Shown here piece by piece: positions 28,360-37,252 of a stretch of DNA of 64,000 nucleotides. A program made the position numbers and the translations under genes. Below the pieces are notes generated by a model that was given only the letters and a program-made list of their open reading frames with translations, had not been told where the DNA came from and searched no databases. Source of the DNA: Hyphomonadaceae bacterium. Lineage in GTDB: Bacteria; Pseudomonadota; Alphaproteobacteria; Caulobacterales; Aquidulcibacteraceae. The stretch lies in assembly GCA_023384105.1 (NCBI GenBank), contig JAHDXR010000005.1, forward strand, positions 124,001-188,000. Direction: 5' to 3'. Every line of letters starts with the position of its first letter. The stretch's first letter is position 1.

Positions 28360-28641
28360 ATGGTGCTTGGCAGAGTGTTTGGAACGGCCCTGGTCATCGG
28401 CGCCGGCGTATTGGCGGTGACGGCGATCGTCGCGGCGCCGACCATCTTGCGCACGGCCCGGCCGTGGGTTCGCGAAGGCCTCAAGCGCGGGATGAGCTTC
28501 TACGAAGAAGCGCGCGCGGCCGCCGCCGAATTTGCCGAGGATGTCGAGGATCTCGTCGCCGAAGTGAAATCCGATCTCTCTACGGAGCGGGCGGCGCAGC
28601 AGCCGGCTGAGGCGAAGCTGGCGCAGAACGACGCGCCATGA
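28360..28641 (+). CDS. DUF5132-like small membrane protein
   Basis: A 93-residue protein with one long hydrophobic segment (about 6-28), then RTARPWVREGLKRGMSFYEEAR and an acidic helical tail. This resembles DUF5132 proteins, which are often next to HMA/P-type ATPase genes, as here. GGAG lies 7 nt before ATG 28360. Its last 62 nt overlap the 3' end of the convergent P-type ATPase gene. Confidence 0.65.
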   Translation: MVLGRVFGTALVIGAGVLAVTAIVAAPTILRTARPWVREGLKRGMSFYEEARAAAAEFAEDVEDLVAEVKSDLSTERAAQQPAEAKLAQNDAP

Positions 28642-31528
28642 GCTGCAGCGCAACCGGCGCGAGCGAGAGGCCTACGATCATGGCCGCTTCCGTCACGCGC
28701 GGCGGTGAAATCCGCAGCATGTTGCGCAAAGGCCTGATCGCGAACGGGGCGGCGAGCAGCACATAGGCCGTCGCCACCCCCAGTTCGATCGGCCGGTCGA
28801 GCAGATCGCTGGCGGGCCGTCCCGGGCGCAGCCGGAGCGCATGCGCCAGCTGATGGCTGGCCAGCGAGAGGAATGTCAGCCCCCGCGTGCGCGGGCCTGA
28901 ACCATGCCGCGCCGTGCCGATCGTGTGCGTGATCATCGCCGGGATCGCCATGCGCACGGAATCGAGCGCGATCGAGCGCAGCTCGTCGCGGCCGAAGGCG
29001 TCCTGCATGGCGCCGCGCGGCGGCCGCTCCAGGATGTCCGAGGCCGGGCGCGCCATCGCCAGGCCGAGCGCCGGGAAGACGTCCGTCATCAGGTTGAGCC
29101 AGAACAGCTGCGCCGGCGTTTCCAGCGCGTCGGGCCCGTGCAGGCCTTCCGCCAGCAACAGCGCCACTTCGCTGCCATTGGTCGCGAGCAGGAAGCGCAC
29201 GGCGCGGCGCAGGTTCTCGTCGGCGGTGCGGCCGCGGGCGATCGCGCGCGCGAGCGAGGTCAGATCGTCGTCGGCGATGACGATGTCGGCGATGTCGCGC
29301 GCCACGTCCGCGCCGGACTTGCCCATGGCGATGCCGATGTCCGCCGCGCGCAGCGCCGGGCCGTCGTTCACGCCGTCTCCCGTCATCGCCACGATGCGTC
29401 CATCCGCCTGCAGAGCGCGGATGATCGCCAGCTTGTCGCTCGGGCTGACGCGGGCGAACACCTCGGTGGTGCGCACCACTTGCGCCAGCTCCTCCGCCGA
29501 CATGGAGCGCAGCTCGCTCGCATCGACGACGTCGAGCGAGCCGTCGTTGGAGAAGCCCAGGTCCTCCGCCAGCCGCCGCGCGGTGCCGGCCTGATCGCCG
29601 GTGAGGATGAGCGTCCGAAGGCCTGCGCGCTGCAGCGTCTGCACGGTGCTGGCGGCGCCGGGGCGCAGCGGATCGTGCAGGCCGACGAGTCCCAGCCATT
29701 CAAGCTCTCGCGGCTCGCCGTCCCGCAGGCTGCGCCCTTCGCCGCGCGCAACGCCCAGCACGCGCAGCCCTTCCAGCGCCAGCGCCTCGTTCTGAGCCTG
29801 GATCGCGGCGCGGTCCTTGTCGGTCAGCGGGCGCGCGCTGTTCGTCAGACGCACTGCGCCGCAGAGGCCGAGCACCTGATGCGGCGCGCCCTTGACCGCG
29901 AGCAGCGTCGTTTCGCCGGCTTGATGCTCGGTCGCCATGTAGAGGCGCTGCTCGGAGCGCAGCAGCACGTCCAGGCGCGGATTCGTCTCGCGCAGCTCGG
30001 CGAGGCCGAGGCCCATGCCCGCCGCCATGTGCAGCAGCGCCAGCTCGGTGCCCGAGCCCGCGGACTGCGTTTCCGAATCCGAAAGCGCGGCGTCGTTGCA
30101 GAGCGCGACGATCTTGGCCACGAGCCGCGCTCCAGCCGGCGCCCGTGCGCCGGTGCGCGCGTCGTAGCGGGTGGAGATCGTCTGCACCACCGCCGCCTGC
30201 ATGCGGTTCTGCGTCAGCGTGCCGGTCTTGTCGAGACACAGCACGTCGATGTTCGCCGCCGCTTCGAGCACGTTGACATTGCGCACATAGGCGCCTTCGC
30301 GCGACATGGCCCGCGCCGCGATCGCCTTGGTGGAAGCGGCCAGGGCGGGCAGTCCCTCCGGAATGGCCGAAACCGCCAGCGCAACCGCGCTCCGGCCGAC
30401 CGCCGCAAGCGGCGCGCCGCGCGCCGTCAGCATCAGCGCCAGCAGCGACGACGCGCCGAGGCAGGCGAAGGTGATGCGCAGCCCGAGCCGGTCGAGCGCG
30501 CGCTCCATCGGCGGCTTTGGCGGGTGGGCGGAGTGCAGGAGGCCGCGCACGCGGCCGATCTCGGTCGCGGCGCCGGTGGCGGTGACGACCGCGATTCCCG
30601 AGCCGTTGGTGACGACGCCGCCGCGATGCACCATGGTCCGCCGCGCCGCGAGCGGCGCGTCCTCCAAAACGATCGCATCGGCGAATTTCTCGACCGGAAA
30701 GCTCTCCCCCGTCAGCGACGATTCATCGACCAGCAGCGCTTCCGACTGCAGCAGCCGCGCGTCCGCAGGCGCCGCCGCGCCGGTCTTCAGCACGATCCAG
30801 TCGCCCGGCGCCACCCGCGATGTCGGCACGTGCGTTTCGACGCCGTCGCGCAGCACGATGGCGTCGGGGTCGGTCTGGCGTGCGAGCCGGCGGATCAGGT
30901 TCGCGGTCCAGCTCTCGGTGGAGGCGCCGATGCCGGCGTTGAGGCCGATCACGCCCAGCGTCAGCACCGCGTCGAGGACGCCGCCCGTCAGCAGCGAGAG
31001 CACGGCCGAACCGCCCAGCAACGCGATCGGCACGGATTTGAACTGCTCGGCGAACACTAGGAGCGGCGAGGGCGGCGGCTGCTCCGCCAGGCGGTTCTCA
31101 CCGATGCGATCGAGCCGCTCGCGCGCGTCGCGGTCGGTCAGCCCGTTCTTGCTGGCGAAGGCCGAGGCGACCGTCGGCGCGGGCATGGCGTGCCAGGGCC
31201 GCGCAACTTCGTCGGGCTCGGCCGGGGGCGCCGGCGCCGTCAGCCCGCCGCGCCAGATCAGCCGCACCATGCCGGCGATGGCTTCGGCGGTGATGTCCGG
31301 GGCGTGCTCGACCAGCAGCGCGCCCGACCACGGGCTTTCGCGCACGTCGGTCACGCCTTCACGCGCGGCGACGCGGCGCGCCAGCGCGCCCAGCAGGTCC
31401 GGACGATTGCGCAGCGGGTCCAGCCGCAGCCGCGTACGCCCCGGGATGGCGTGATGCACCCGGACGTGTGGCTCCAGTCGATGGTCGTAGGCGATCTCGG
31501 CGCGGCCGAGCGCCTGGCTCGTCGTCAT
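28580..31528 (-). CDS. P-type cation-transporting ATPase with N-terminal HMA-like domain
   Basis: A 982-residue pump. Residues 20-85 form an HMA_2-like domain lacking a CxxC metal site. The actuator loop has LTGESFPVEK, the phosphorylation site is DKTGTLTQNRM, and the hinge is MTGDGVNDGPALRAADIG. The membrane motifs SAIPEGLPA and WLNLMTDVFPALGLA are like those of P2-type (Ca2+-type) pumps, not heavy-metal CPx pumps. The ion is therefore uncertain. Starts 4 nt after the phasin stop. The 3' end overlaps the DUF5132-like gene. Confidence 0.9.
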   Translation of the reverse strand: MTTSQALGRAEIAYDHRLEPHVRVHHAIPGRTRLRLDPLRNRPDLLGALARRVAAREGVTDVRESPWSGALLVEHAPDITAEAIAGMVRLIWRGGLTAPAPPAEPDEVARPWHAMPAPTVASAFASKNGLTDRDARERLDRIGENRLAEQPPPSPLLVFAEQFKSVPIALLGGSAVLSLLTGGVLDAVLTLGVIGLNAGIGASTESWTANLIRRLARQTDPDAIVLRDGVETHVPTSRVAPGDWIVLKTGAAAPADARLLQSEALLVDESSLTGESFPVEKFADAIVLEDAPLAARRTMVHRGGVVTNGSGIAVVTATGAATEIGRVRGLLHSAHPPKPPMERALDRLGLRITFACLGASSLLALMLTARGAPLAAVGRSAVALAVSAIPEGLPALAASTKAIAARAMSREGAYVRNVNVLEAAANIDVLCLDKTGTLTQNRMQAAVVQTISTRYDARTGARAPAGARLVAKIVALCNDAALSDSETQSAGSGTELALLHMAAGMGLGLAELRETNPRLDVLLRSEQRLYMATEHQAGETTLLAVKGAPHQVLGLCGAVRLTNSARPLTDKDRAAIQAQNEALALEGLRVLGVARGEGRSLRDGEPRELEWLGLVGLHDPLRPGAASTVQTLQRAGLRTLILTGDQAGTARRLAEDLGFSNDGSLDVVDASELRSMSAEELAQVVRTTEVFARVSPSDKLAIIRALQADGRIVAMTGDGVNDGPALRAADIGIAMGKSGADVARDIADIVIADDDLTSLARAIARGRTADENLRRAVRFLLATNGSEVALLLAEGLHGPDALETPAQLFWLNLMTDVFPALGLAMARPASDILERPPRGAMQDAFGRDELRSIALDSVRMAIPAMITHTIGTARHGSGPRTRGLTFLSLASHQLAHALRLRPGRPASDLLDRPIELGVATAYVLLAAPFAIRPLRNMLRISPPRVTEAAMIVGLSLAPVALQLMARRSAPASPQPAAAPPAP

Positions 31529-31532
31529 ATGG

Positions 31533-31946
31533 TCAGGAAGCCGGTTTCTCTGGCTCGGGCGCGGTCACCGCGGTTTCGTGGCGCAGGTTCTCCGCCACAC
31601 GCTGCGCCGACTTCGCCCCCGCCTCAAGCGCCTGGGCCGTATTCTCGGCGAGAAACACGACGGCGTGGCGCATCGCCACCTGCGCCTCCTGGCCGAACGT
31701 CTTCAGCTTTTCCTTCGCCGTCTCGGTCTGATGCGGCAGGTCGGCTTTGATGGCTTCGGCCATGACGCCCGCGTGCGCGCGGAACTTCGCCAGCTGTTCC
31801 GTCGCCTCGTCGAGGTGCTTTCTGGCCTCGCCGCGCGCCTCGGCGGCGCCGGTTTCCAGGCTGTTCTTGGCCTGCGCGAGCCGGTCTTCGATCGCCAGCA
31901 GCGTTGTCTTCAAGCCTTCACAAAAATCGATCACCGCTTGGCTCAT
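31533..31946 (-). CDS. Phasin-like coiled-coil protein
   Basis: A 137-residue helical protein without cysteine repeats or signal, with long Ala/Glu/Lys amphipathic helices (VMAEAIKADLPHQTETAKEK and following). This fits the phasin family that coats polyhydroxyalkanoate granules. The ATG at 31946 has AAGGAG 8 nt upstream; a start at 31979 is less likely. It lies upstream of the P-type ATPase in one operon. A 3-hydroxybutyrate dehydrogenase gene elsewhere in the window supports PHA metabolism. Confidence 0.7.
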   Translation of the reverse strand: MSQAVIDFCEGLKTTLLAIEDRLAQAKNSLETGAAEARGEARKHLDEATEQLAKFRAHAGVMAEAIKADLPHQTETAKEKLKTFGQEAQVAMRHAVVFLAENTAQALEAGAKSAQRVAENLRHETAVTAPEPEKPAS

Positions 31947-32056
31947 GGACCCACTCCTTTGGCCGACAGCATCCATCATGAACGGGGGGATGCTTTGCGG
32001 CTAATCAAAACCTAGCTTACGGAAAACGGGTGCACTCTCCGTCTGGAGATCATGTC

Positions 32057-32875
32057 ATGACGTCCATGGATATTCTTGCCGTCGTCGCCTCGCCCGAACA
32101 GGAGAGCGTGTTCCTCGCCGCCGAGGCGTTGGCGAAACGCTGGAAGGGGCGCGTGAGCGTGCTCTATCTGGCGCGCGAGGCCGAGCCGATCACAGGCGAT
32201 CCGTTCTATACCGCCTCGCTCTGGGCCGAGCTGGTGAAGGAAGCGCGGGTGACGGCGCAGAAGGAGTTCGCCGCCGTCCGCGCCCGCGCCGAGCGGATCG
32301 ACGCCTCGGTCGAGGTGCGCTCGGAGCCGGTCTATATCAGCACCGCCGAGGATGTCGCCGGCCGCCACGCGCTGCACGCTGATCTCGCCATCATGCAGAC
32401 GCCGAAGGCGGACCACGAAGAGCGCGCGTTCGAAGGGGCGCTGTTCCGGTCCGGGCGTCCCGTGCTGCTGCTGCCGCCGGACTGGCGTGGCGGCGCCATC
32501 GGCAAGCATGTCCTGGTCGCCTGGAAAGCCAAGCGCGAAGCGGCCCGCGCCCTCGCCGACGCCGCGCCCTTCCTCGCCGGGTCGGAGCACACGGTCGTCG
32601 CCACCGTGGATGCGCAGCCCGAGGGCGACGGCGCCCGCCCCGGCCAGGGCGTCACCATGCACCTGGCGCGCAAAGGCGTGAAGGTCGAGCTGCGCAACAT
32701 TGACGGCCTGGGCCGCACGGCCGAAGCCGCCTTGATCGACGAGGCCAAGACCATCGGCGCGGACTTGCTGGTCATGGGCGGCTATGGTCATTCGCGGCTG
32801 CGCGAGTTCGTGTTTGGCGGCGTAACGCGCGCCATCTCGCGCGCCTGCCCCATTCCAGTTCTGATGTCCCACTGA
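32057..32875 (+). CDS. Tandem universal stress protein (UspA family)
   Basis: A 272-residue protein with two Usp folds. The second ends in the ATP-binding pattern MGGYGHSRLREFVFGGVTR (Gly-2-Gly-9-Gly/Thr), while the first lacks it. ATG 32057 has GGAG upstream. The neighbours are a phasin, a P-type ATPase and a host-attachment protein, a grouping often seen in stress or low-oxygen regulons. It is divergent from the phasin operon with a 110-nt gap. Confidence 0.88.
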   Translation: MTSMDILAVVASPEQESVFLAAEALAKRWKGRVSVLYLAREAEPITGDPFYTASLWAELVKEARVTAQKEFAAVRARAERIDASVEVRSEPVYISTAEDVAGRHALHADLAIMQTPKADHEERAFEGALFRSGRPVLLLPPDWRGGAIGKHVLVAWKAKREAARALADAAPFLAGSEHTVVATVDAQPEGDGARPGQGVTMHLARKGVKVELRNIDGLGRTAEAALIDEAKTIGADLLVMGGYGHSRLREFVFGGVTRAISRACPIPVLMSH

Positions 32876-32888
32876 GAGGAGGGGCGCG

Positions 32889-33326
32889 ATGCCCGGCAGA
32901 AGCAAACGCATCCTTGTCGTGATCGCCGACGGCGGCGCGGCCCGGTTCTTCGAGTGCGCGCGCATCGGCGGCCCGGTGACCGAGTTCGAAAGCCGGCGTC
33001 TCGAAGCCGGCCCGCCGCCGGAAGTGACGTCGCGGCTGCCGCGCGTGCAGGACAGCTTCGGACCGGCCCGCCACGCCATCGAACCGCGCCAGTTCCCGCG
33101 CGACGCCGGCGAGGAGCGCTTCCTCAAGCAGGTCGCCGAAGCGGCGGGCGAAGGCGTCGATCAGTTCGACGAAGTGGTCGTGTGCGCCGCTCCGCGCGCG
33201 CTCGGCGTGCTGCGCGAACACCTTCCCGCGAGCGTGCGGCAGCGCTTGAAGGCGGAGTTCGCCAAGGATTTCGTGAAGCACGCGCCGAACGAACTCAGCG
33301 CCGCGCTCGAAGCGGCCGCGCCCTAG
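32889..33326 (+). CDS. Host attachment protein family (Host_attach)
   Basis: A 145-residue soluble protein. The opening ILVVIADGGAARFFE, the central RFLKQVAEA and the VVCAAPRALGVLREHL segment are typical of this family, related to archaeal-type release-factor (eRF1-like) domains. The name comes from Agrobacterium attachment mutants, and the molecular role is unclear. It starts 13 nt after the Usp gene, and its stop overlaps the ribosome site of the next gene. Confidence 0.8.
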   Translation: MPGRSKRILVVIADGGAARFFECARIGGPVTEFESRRLEAGPPPEVTSRLPRVQDSFGPARHAIEPRQFPRDAGEERFLKQVAEAAGEGVDQFDEVVVCAAPRALGVLREHLPASVRQRLKAEFAKDFVKHAPNELSAALEAAAP

Positions 33327-33337
33327 GAGCGAACGTC

Positions 33338-33793
33338 ATGAGCCAGGCCGATCTCGCCACGGCGACGGCGGAGCAGCCGCGCAGAGCAGGCTTGGCGGCG
33401 AACCTCGTCGCCGCGCCGTTCATCTATGCGGTGCTGGCGCCGCTCATGGCGCTCGACGCCTTCGTCAGCCTCTATCAGGCGATCTGCTTCCGGCTCTGGT
33501 CCATTCCCCAGGTTCGCCGCGCGCCGCACATGCGTTTCGACCGCGCCAAGCTGCCGTACCTGAACGCGCTGCAGCGCCTGAACTGCCGCTACTGCAGCTA
33601 CGCCAACGGCGTGCTCGCCTACGCCATGGAGATCGCCGCCAAGACCGAGCAGTATTGGTGCCCGATCCAGCACGAGACCGACCCGGACACGCCGCACAGC
33701 CGCTACAAGGCGTTCATCGCCTATGGCGACTCCCACGACCTCAAGCGGCGCTGGAGCGAACTGCGCGCCAAGCTCGAACGCGAAGACGATTGA
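33338..33793 (+). CDS. Conserved membrane-associated protein with CxxC
   Basis: A 151-residue protein with a hydrophobic segment (about 21-46), then FDRAKLPYLNALQRLNCRYC, SYANG and EQYWCPIQH. The arrangement of three cysteines and a histidine suggests a metal or redox site next to the membrane. I recognise the pattern from other proteobacterial genomes but know no function. AGGAG lies 8 nt before ATG 33338, overlapping the previous stop, so it is the third gene of the Usp operon. Confidence 0.75.
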   Translation: MSQADLATATAEQPRRAGLAANLVAAPFIYAVLAPLMALDAFVSLYQAICFRLWSIPQVRRAPHMRFDRAKLPYLNALQRLNCRYCSYANGVLAYAMEIAAKTEQYWCPIQHETDPDTPHSRYKAFIAYGDSHDLKRRWSELRAKLEREDD

Positions 33794-33797
33794 AAAA

Positions 33798-33902
33798 TAT
33801 GGACCGCCGGCGTCCCGCCGGCTTGCGCGAGCTTTAAAGGGGGAGCGCGTCGCTCCGGCCTTCATAGGTTTGTGCAAGCCGGCGGGACGCCGGCGGTCCA
33901 TA
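33798..33902. repeat. TATGGACC palindromic repeat, copy B
   Basis: A 105-bp element whose 31-bp arms match at 30 positions. The middle holds GGAGCGCGTCGCTCC. It begins 4 nt after the stop of the CxxC-protein gene, in the gap before the convergent hemY. The right flank ATTAAAGC resembles the flank of copy A. Confidence 0.92.
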
Positions 33903-33931
33903 TTAAAGCGTCGCGCCGGACGCAACGCCAC

Positions 33932-33953
33932 TATGGAGCGCCGGCGCTCCATA
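33932..33953. repeat. 22-bp perfect palindrome related to the TATGGACC repeats
   Basis: Each half reads TATGGAGCGCC. It sits in the same convergent gap as copy B, 29 nt beyond it. The end CGCTCCATA is the same as the right end of degenerate copy F (near 61030-61039), so a sub-family with TATGGAGCG ends seems to exist. Confidence 0.75.
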
Positions 33954-33984
33954 GGGTGCTTGCATCGGATTTAGCGCGCGGCGC

Positions 33985-35403
33985 TCAGCGCACTTCCTCG
34001 ACTTCCACTTCGTCCGGCGCATCTGTGCGTTCATCCGCCCGCGGCGGCGTGAGCGCCGCTGTCGGCAGCGCCAGCACCGGCCCGAGTGCGTCGACGCCGC
34101 CACGCTCCATGCGCGGGTGGATCAGCTGGCCGCCGTCGCCGAACACATAGACGAGCCGCGCCCAGTCGCTGTCGTCGTAAAGAAACGCCGGCCCTTCCGG
34201 ATCGAGGTCCGACCAGTCGGGTTCGCGCGGCGCCGCCGCCGCCTGCGCGAGCCAGGTGCGCGCCGCGTTTTCGTCGCCGCGGCCGCGCGCCACCTGCGCG
34301 AACAGGATGCAGATGCGCGAGGAGGGGTTCTCGCGGTAGGCGTCTTCGAGCGCCGCCTGCGCGCCGCCCCAATCGCCGCGCTCCATCGCTAGCTCCGCCA
34401 GCACGATCCTCGACTCGCGGTGATCGCGCCGCTTTTCCGCCAGCGTGCGCATGCGTTCGGCGCGCGCTTCGCGCGTTTCGCCGGGCGCGATGTCGCGATA
34501 GGCGTGCGCCAGCGCCGGATGCGGGCCGTTCTCCCACGCTTCTTCCAGGATCGCCGCCGCGCGTTCGCCGCGGCCCTCCGCCACCATCAGGCGCGCCGTC
34601 AGCGCCGCCGCCGGCGCGAACGCCGGCGCCATCCGGAACGCCTTCTGCGCCATCTCGCCGGCCTTGCCGCCGCGCCGCTCGCGCTCGAACTTCGCGGCCA
34701 GCGCGCACATCAGCACCGCGCGCCGCCGCTTGGCGACCTTGTCGTCGATCTGCTTGCGCTTGTCGCCGAGATCGAGCGCTTCGATCGCGTTCTCCCAGTC
34801 CGCCGCCTGCACGGCGAGATCGAACGCGTACTGGAACGGCCACGTCGCCGTTTTCGACGCTTTCAGCGCCGCTTCGGCATGCGCGCGCGCGGCGGTGCGG
34901 TCGCCGCGCTTTAGCGCCGCCGCCATCAGGCCCTTGCGGCCGAGAACTTCGGTGTCCTCGTTCTGCAGCATGCCGGAATAGGCGCGCTCCGCCGCCGCCG
35001 TATCGCCCGCGACTTCCGCCGCGCGCGCCTGCAGCAGCAGCGCCAGCCGCGGCTCGTCGATCAAATCCTCGGCTTTGTCGGCGTGCCGGCGCGCGTCCTC
35101 GAACTCGCCCGCTTCCGCCGCGATCAGGCCGAGCGCCAGCGCTTCCTGCCCGCGCCGCACCCGCGCGCGCTGGTTCGCCTTGCCGATACGGCTCGGCGCA
35201 TCCATCAGGAACATGATCAGCCTGAGCAGCGGCAGCGCGACGGCGATGATCGCCACCAGGATCAGCAGGCCGAACAGCGCCGACGTCGACACCTGCGTGC
35301 CGAACCATTCCACCTCCACCGTCCCCGGATCGGTGGTGACGATCTGCCACGAGGCCAGCATCGCGACGACCGCGATGATCAGCAGGAGGGCGACACGCAA
35401 CAT
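33985..35403 (-). CDS. hemY: HemY-like tetratricopeptide membrane protein
   Basis: A 472-residue protein with two N-terminal membrane helices (about 3-22 and 42-64) and TPR-type helical repeats after residue 95. It matches the HemY_N family encoded after hemD in many proteobacteria. The role is structural or regulatory in haem synthesis and is not firmly known. Start ATG 35403 is 5 nt past the mitofilin-like stop. Last gene of the hemC-hemD-mitofilin-hemY operon. Confidence 0.87.
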   Translation of the reverse strand: MLRVALLLIIAVVAMLASWQIVTTDPGTVEVEWFGTQVSTSALFGLLILVAIIAVALPLLRLIMFLMDAPSRIGKANQRARVRRGQEALALGLIAAEAGEFEDARRHADKAEDLIDEPRLALLLQARAAEVAGDTAAAERAYSGMLQNEDTEVLGRKGLMAAALKRGDRTAARAHAEAALKASKTATWPFQYAFDLAVQAADWENAIEALDLGDKRKQIDDKVAKRRRAVLMCALAAKFERERRGGKAGEMAQKAFRMAPAFAPAAALTARLMVAEGRGERAAAILEEAWENGPHPALAHAYRDIAPGETREARAERMRTLAEKRRDHRESRIVLAELAMERGDWGGAQAALEDAYRENPSSRICILFAQVARGRGDENAARTWLAQAAAAPREPDWSDLDPEGPAFLYDDSDWARLVYVFGDGGQLIHPRMERGGVDALGPVLALPTAALTPPRADERTDAPDEVEVEEVR

Positions 35404-35408
35404 CGGGT

Positions 35409-36404
35409 TCAGCTCCGCGACAATTCTTGTCGGATCGCCGCGATGCGCCGGTCGATTTCGAGCCGGCGCTGGGCGTCGTTGATCCATGGCTGCGCGACGC
35501 GCTTCGGCGCGGCCGGCAGGCTGTTGAGTTCCTGGATGGCGACATCGAGCCTGTCGCCGGCGAGCGCTTGCTCGGCGCGCGCGACGATGCCTTCCGGCGT
35601 GTCGCCGCCGTCGGCGCGGCGGATCACGATCCATTGCGCCAGCGCCGCCTGGATGCGGCCCCAGAAGCCGGCGCCGGCCTGGCTTTGCCGCGCGGCGCGG
35701 ATGATCTCGTTGTCGAGCCGTTCGAAGCGATCCTGCAATTCCGAGCGCGTCGGCGCGCCGGTGCGCGCCAGCGGTTCGAGCGCGGCGACGTTCTCGTCGT
35801 TCGGCAGCAGCGCCGCGAGCTGCGCATGCGCCTGCTCGAACGGGCCGGACGAGCGCGATGCTTCCGACGCCGCCACGATCGCATACGAAGCCCGCGCCGC
35901 CGTCGCCGCCGCGCGCGCTTCCTGCGCCACCGCCGGCAGCTCCTCCTGCAGCCGCCGCACCTCCGTCACCAGCGCCGACACTTCCGCGCTCGACGGCATC
36001 TGCGTCAGCTGCTGCTCCACCTCGCGCAGGCCCGCCTGCAATGCGAGCACGCGGGCGGCTGTGCTTTCTTCGCCCGCTTCGCCGCTCGCGGCCTGCGCCA
36101 GCGGCGTGTTCAGCAGCGCTTCGATCTGGTCGAGCCGCGCGTCGAGCGCCGCCGCGCTATTGTCCGGCGTTTCGCCCGCGGCCTGCGGTTGCGCCGGCGC
36201 GACAGTGTCGAGCGCCGCGCTCAGCGCCGGCACGCGCGGCGCGATCGCGCCGCCCGCAGCGCCGACGCCGGCCGCCGCCACCGCGAGCACCAGGGCCGTC
36301 CCCATGCCGACGCCTCGTCCTTCGCGAGGCTCCTCGCGATAGGGCTCGTACTCAACGTCGATCGGCTCGGCGCGTCCGCGCTCTGCGTCGTCGTCTCTGC
36401 TCAT
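35409..36404 (-). CDS. Mitofilin (Mic60)-like membrane protein
   Basis: A 331-residue protein with one membrane helix (about 34-55), a coiled-coil stretch (about 85-170) and a C-terminal domain containing FWGRIQAALAQWIVIRR. This is the alphaproteobacterial homologue of Mic60, linked with intracytoplasmic membrane shape. Its place beside haem genes is the usual alphaproteobacterial context. ATG 36404. Confidence 0.83.
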   Translation of the reverse strand: MSRDDDAERGRAEPIDVEYEPYREEPREGRGVGMGTALVLAVAAAGVGAAGGAIAPRVPALSAALDTVAPAQPQAAGETPDNSAAALDARLDQIEALLNTPLAQAASGEAGEESTAARVLALQAGLREVEQQLTQMPSSAEVSALVTEVRRLQEELPAVAQEARAAATAARASYAIVAASEASRSSGPFEQAHAQLAALLPNDENVAALEPLARTGAPTRSELQDRFERLDNEIIRAARQSQAGAGFWGRIQAALAQWIVIRRADGGDTPEGIVARAEQALAGDRLDVAIQELNSLPAAPKRVAQPWINDAQRRLEIDRRIAAIRQELSRS

Positions 36405-36522
36405 TGGGACTCCCCAGTCTTCCGCGCCTTTCCGCATTTCGCGCGGGAAACGAGTCGCGGCCGTGGCCCGAATCTAGGCTTCGGCCGGAGGCCGCTCAAG
36501 CGATTGCGCCAGCGGGGATGCC

Positions 36523-37197
36523 TCAGCCCCGGAGTAAAGCGGCCAGGAGCGCGTCTTCGCGTGGCGCGGGCGCCACGATCACGCGTTTCCAGGCGGCTTT
36601 GCGCGCAGCCCCGGCCACCGCATCGCTGATGCACGCGGCGAGGAGGCCTTGCGCCTGCGGCGCGCCCAGCGCCGCAAACGTCTCCGCCGCCCGCGCGCTG
36701 TGGAAGAGCACCGCATCGAGCGGGGTCGCAAAACTGTCGGGAAGGGCGCGCGCCGCCACGGCCTCGTAAGCGATCCGCCGTTCGACCGCGAAACCGTGAG
36801 CGCCCAATTCGCCGGCCAGATCGCCGGCAAGGTGCGCGCCGCCGATGTGCACGATTTTGCCCTTCGCCGGATCGAGTGCGCGCTTGGCCAGCGCCGCGAG
36901 GTCGGAGACGGCGCCGTCGGCCGAGCGCACGTCGGCGAAGCCCGCCTCGCGCGCCGCCGCCGCCGTCGCATCGCCCACCGTCAGCACCGGACAACCGCGC
37001 GCCGCGCTTGCTTCGGCGAACGCGCGCACGCCGTTGGTGCTCGTGAAGATCAGCGCTTGTGCGCCCTCGATACTGGCGTCGAACGGCCGCGGTTCGATCG
37101 TCAGCAACGGCGCCAGCACCGGCGTTGCGCCAAGCGCCCGCAAGCGCTCCGCTGTCCGCTCCGCCTCCGGCAGCGCGCGTGTGACCGCAACGCGCAT
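36523..37197 (-). CDS. hemD: Uroporphyrinogen-III synthase
   Basis: A 224-residue protein beginning MRVAVTRALPEAERTAERL. IFTSTNGVRAFA and VLFHSARAAETFA are typical positions of this weakly conserved family, which closes hydroxymethylbilane into uroporphyrinogen III. The start may be ATG 37197 or 37203. Placed just after hemC. Confidence 0.9.
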   Translation of the reverse strand: MRVAVTRALPEAERTAERLRALGATPVLAPLLTIEPRPFDASIEGAQALIFTSTNGVRAFAEASAARGCPVLTVGDATAAAAREAGFADVRSADGAVSDLAALAKRALDPAKGKIVHIGGAHLAGDLAGELGAHGFAVERRIAYEAVAARALPDSFATPLDAVLFHSARAAETFAALGAPQAQGLLAACISDAVAGAARKAAWKRVIVAPAPREDALLAALLRG

Positions 37198-37252
37198 CAC
37201 CACTCGCCCTTTTCCCTCAAGGGGAGGAGAGAAGCGCAGGCGAGCAACGTTC

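Noticed and set aside
32889-33326. Host attachment protein as a phage gene
   Set aside because: The family is chromosomal, and neighbours are stress genes with no phage gene in the window.
36405-36522. Possible small gene between hemD and mitofilin
   Set aside because: No start with a ribosome site and no conserved frame; the 118 nt gap seems to be non-coding.
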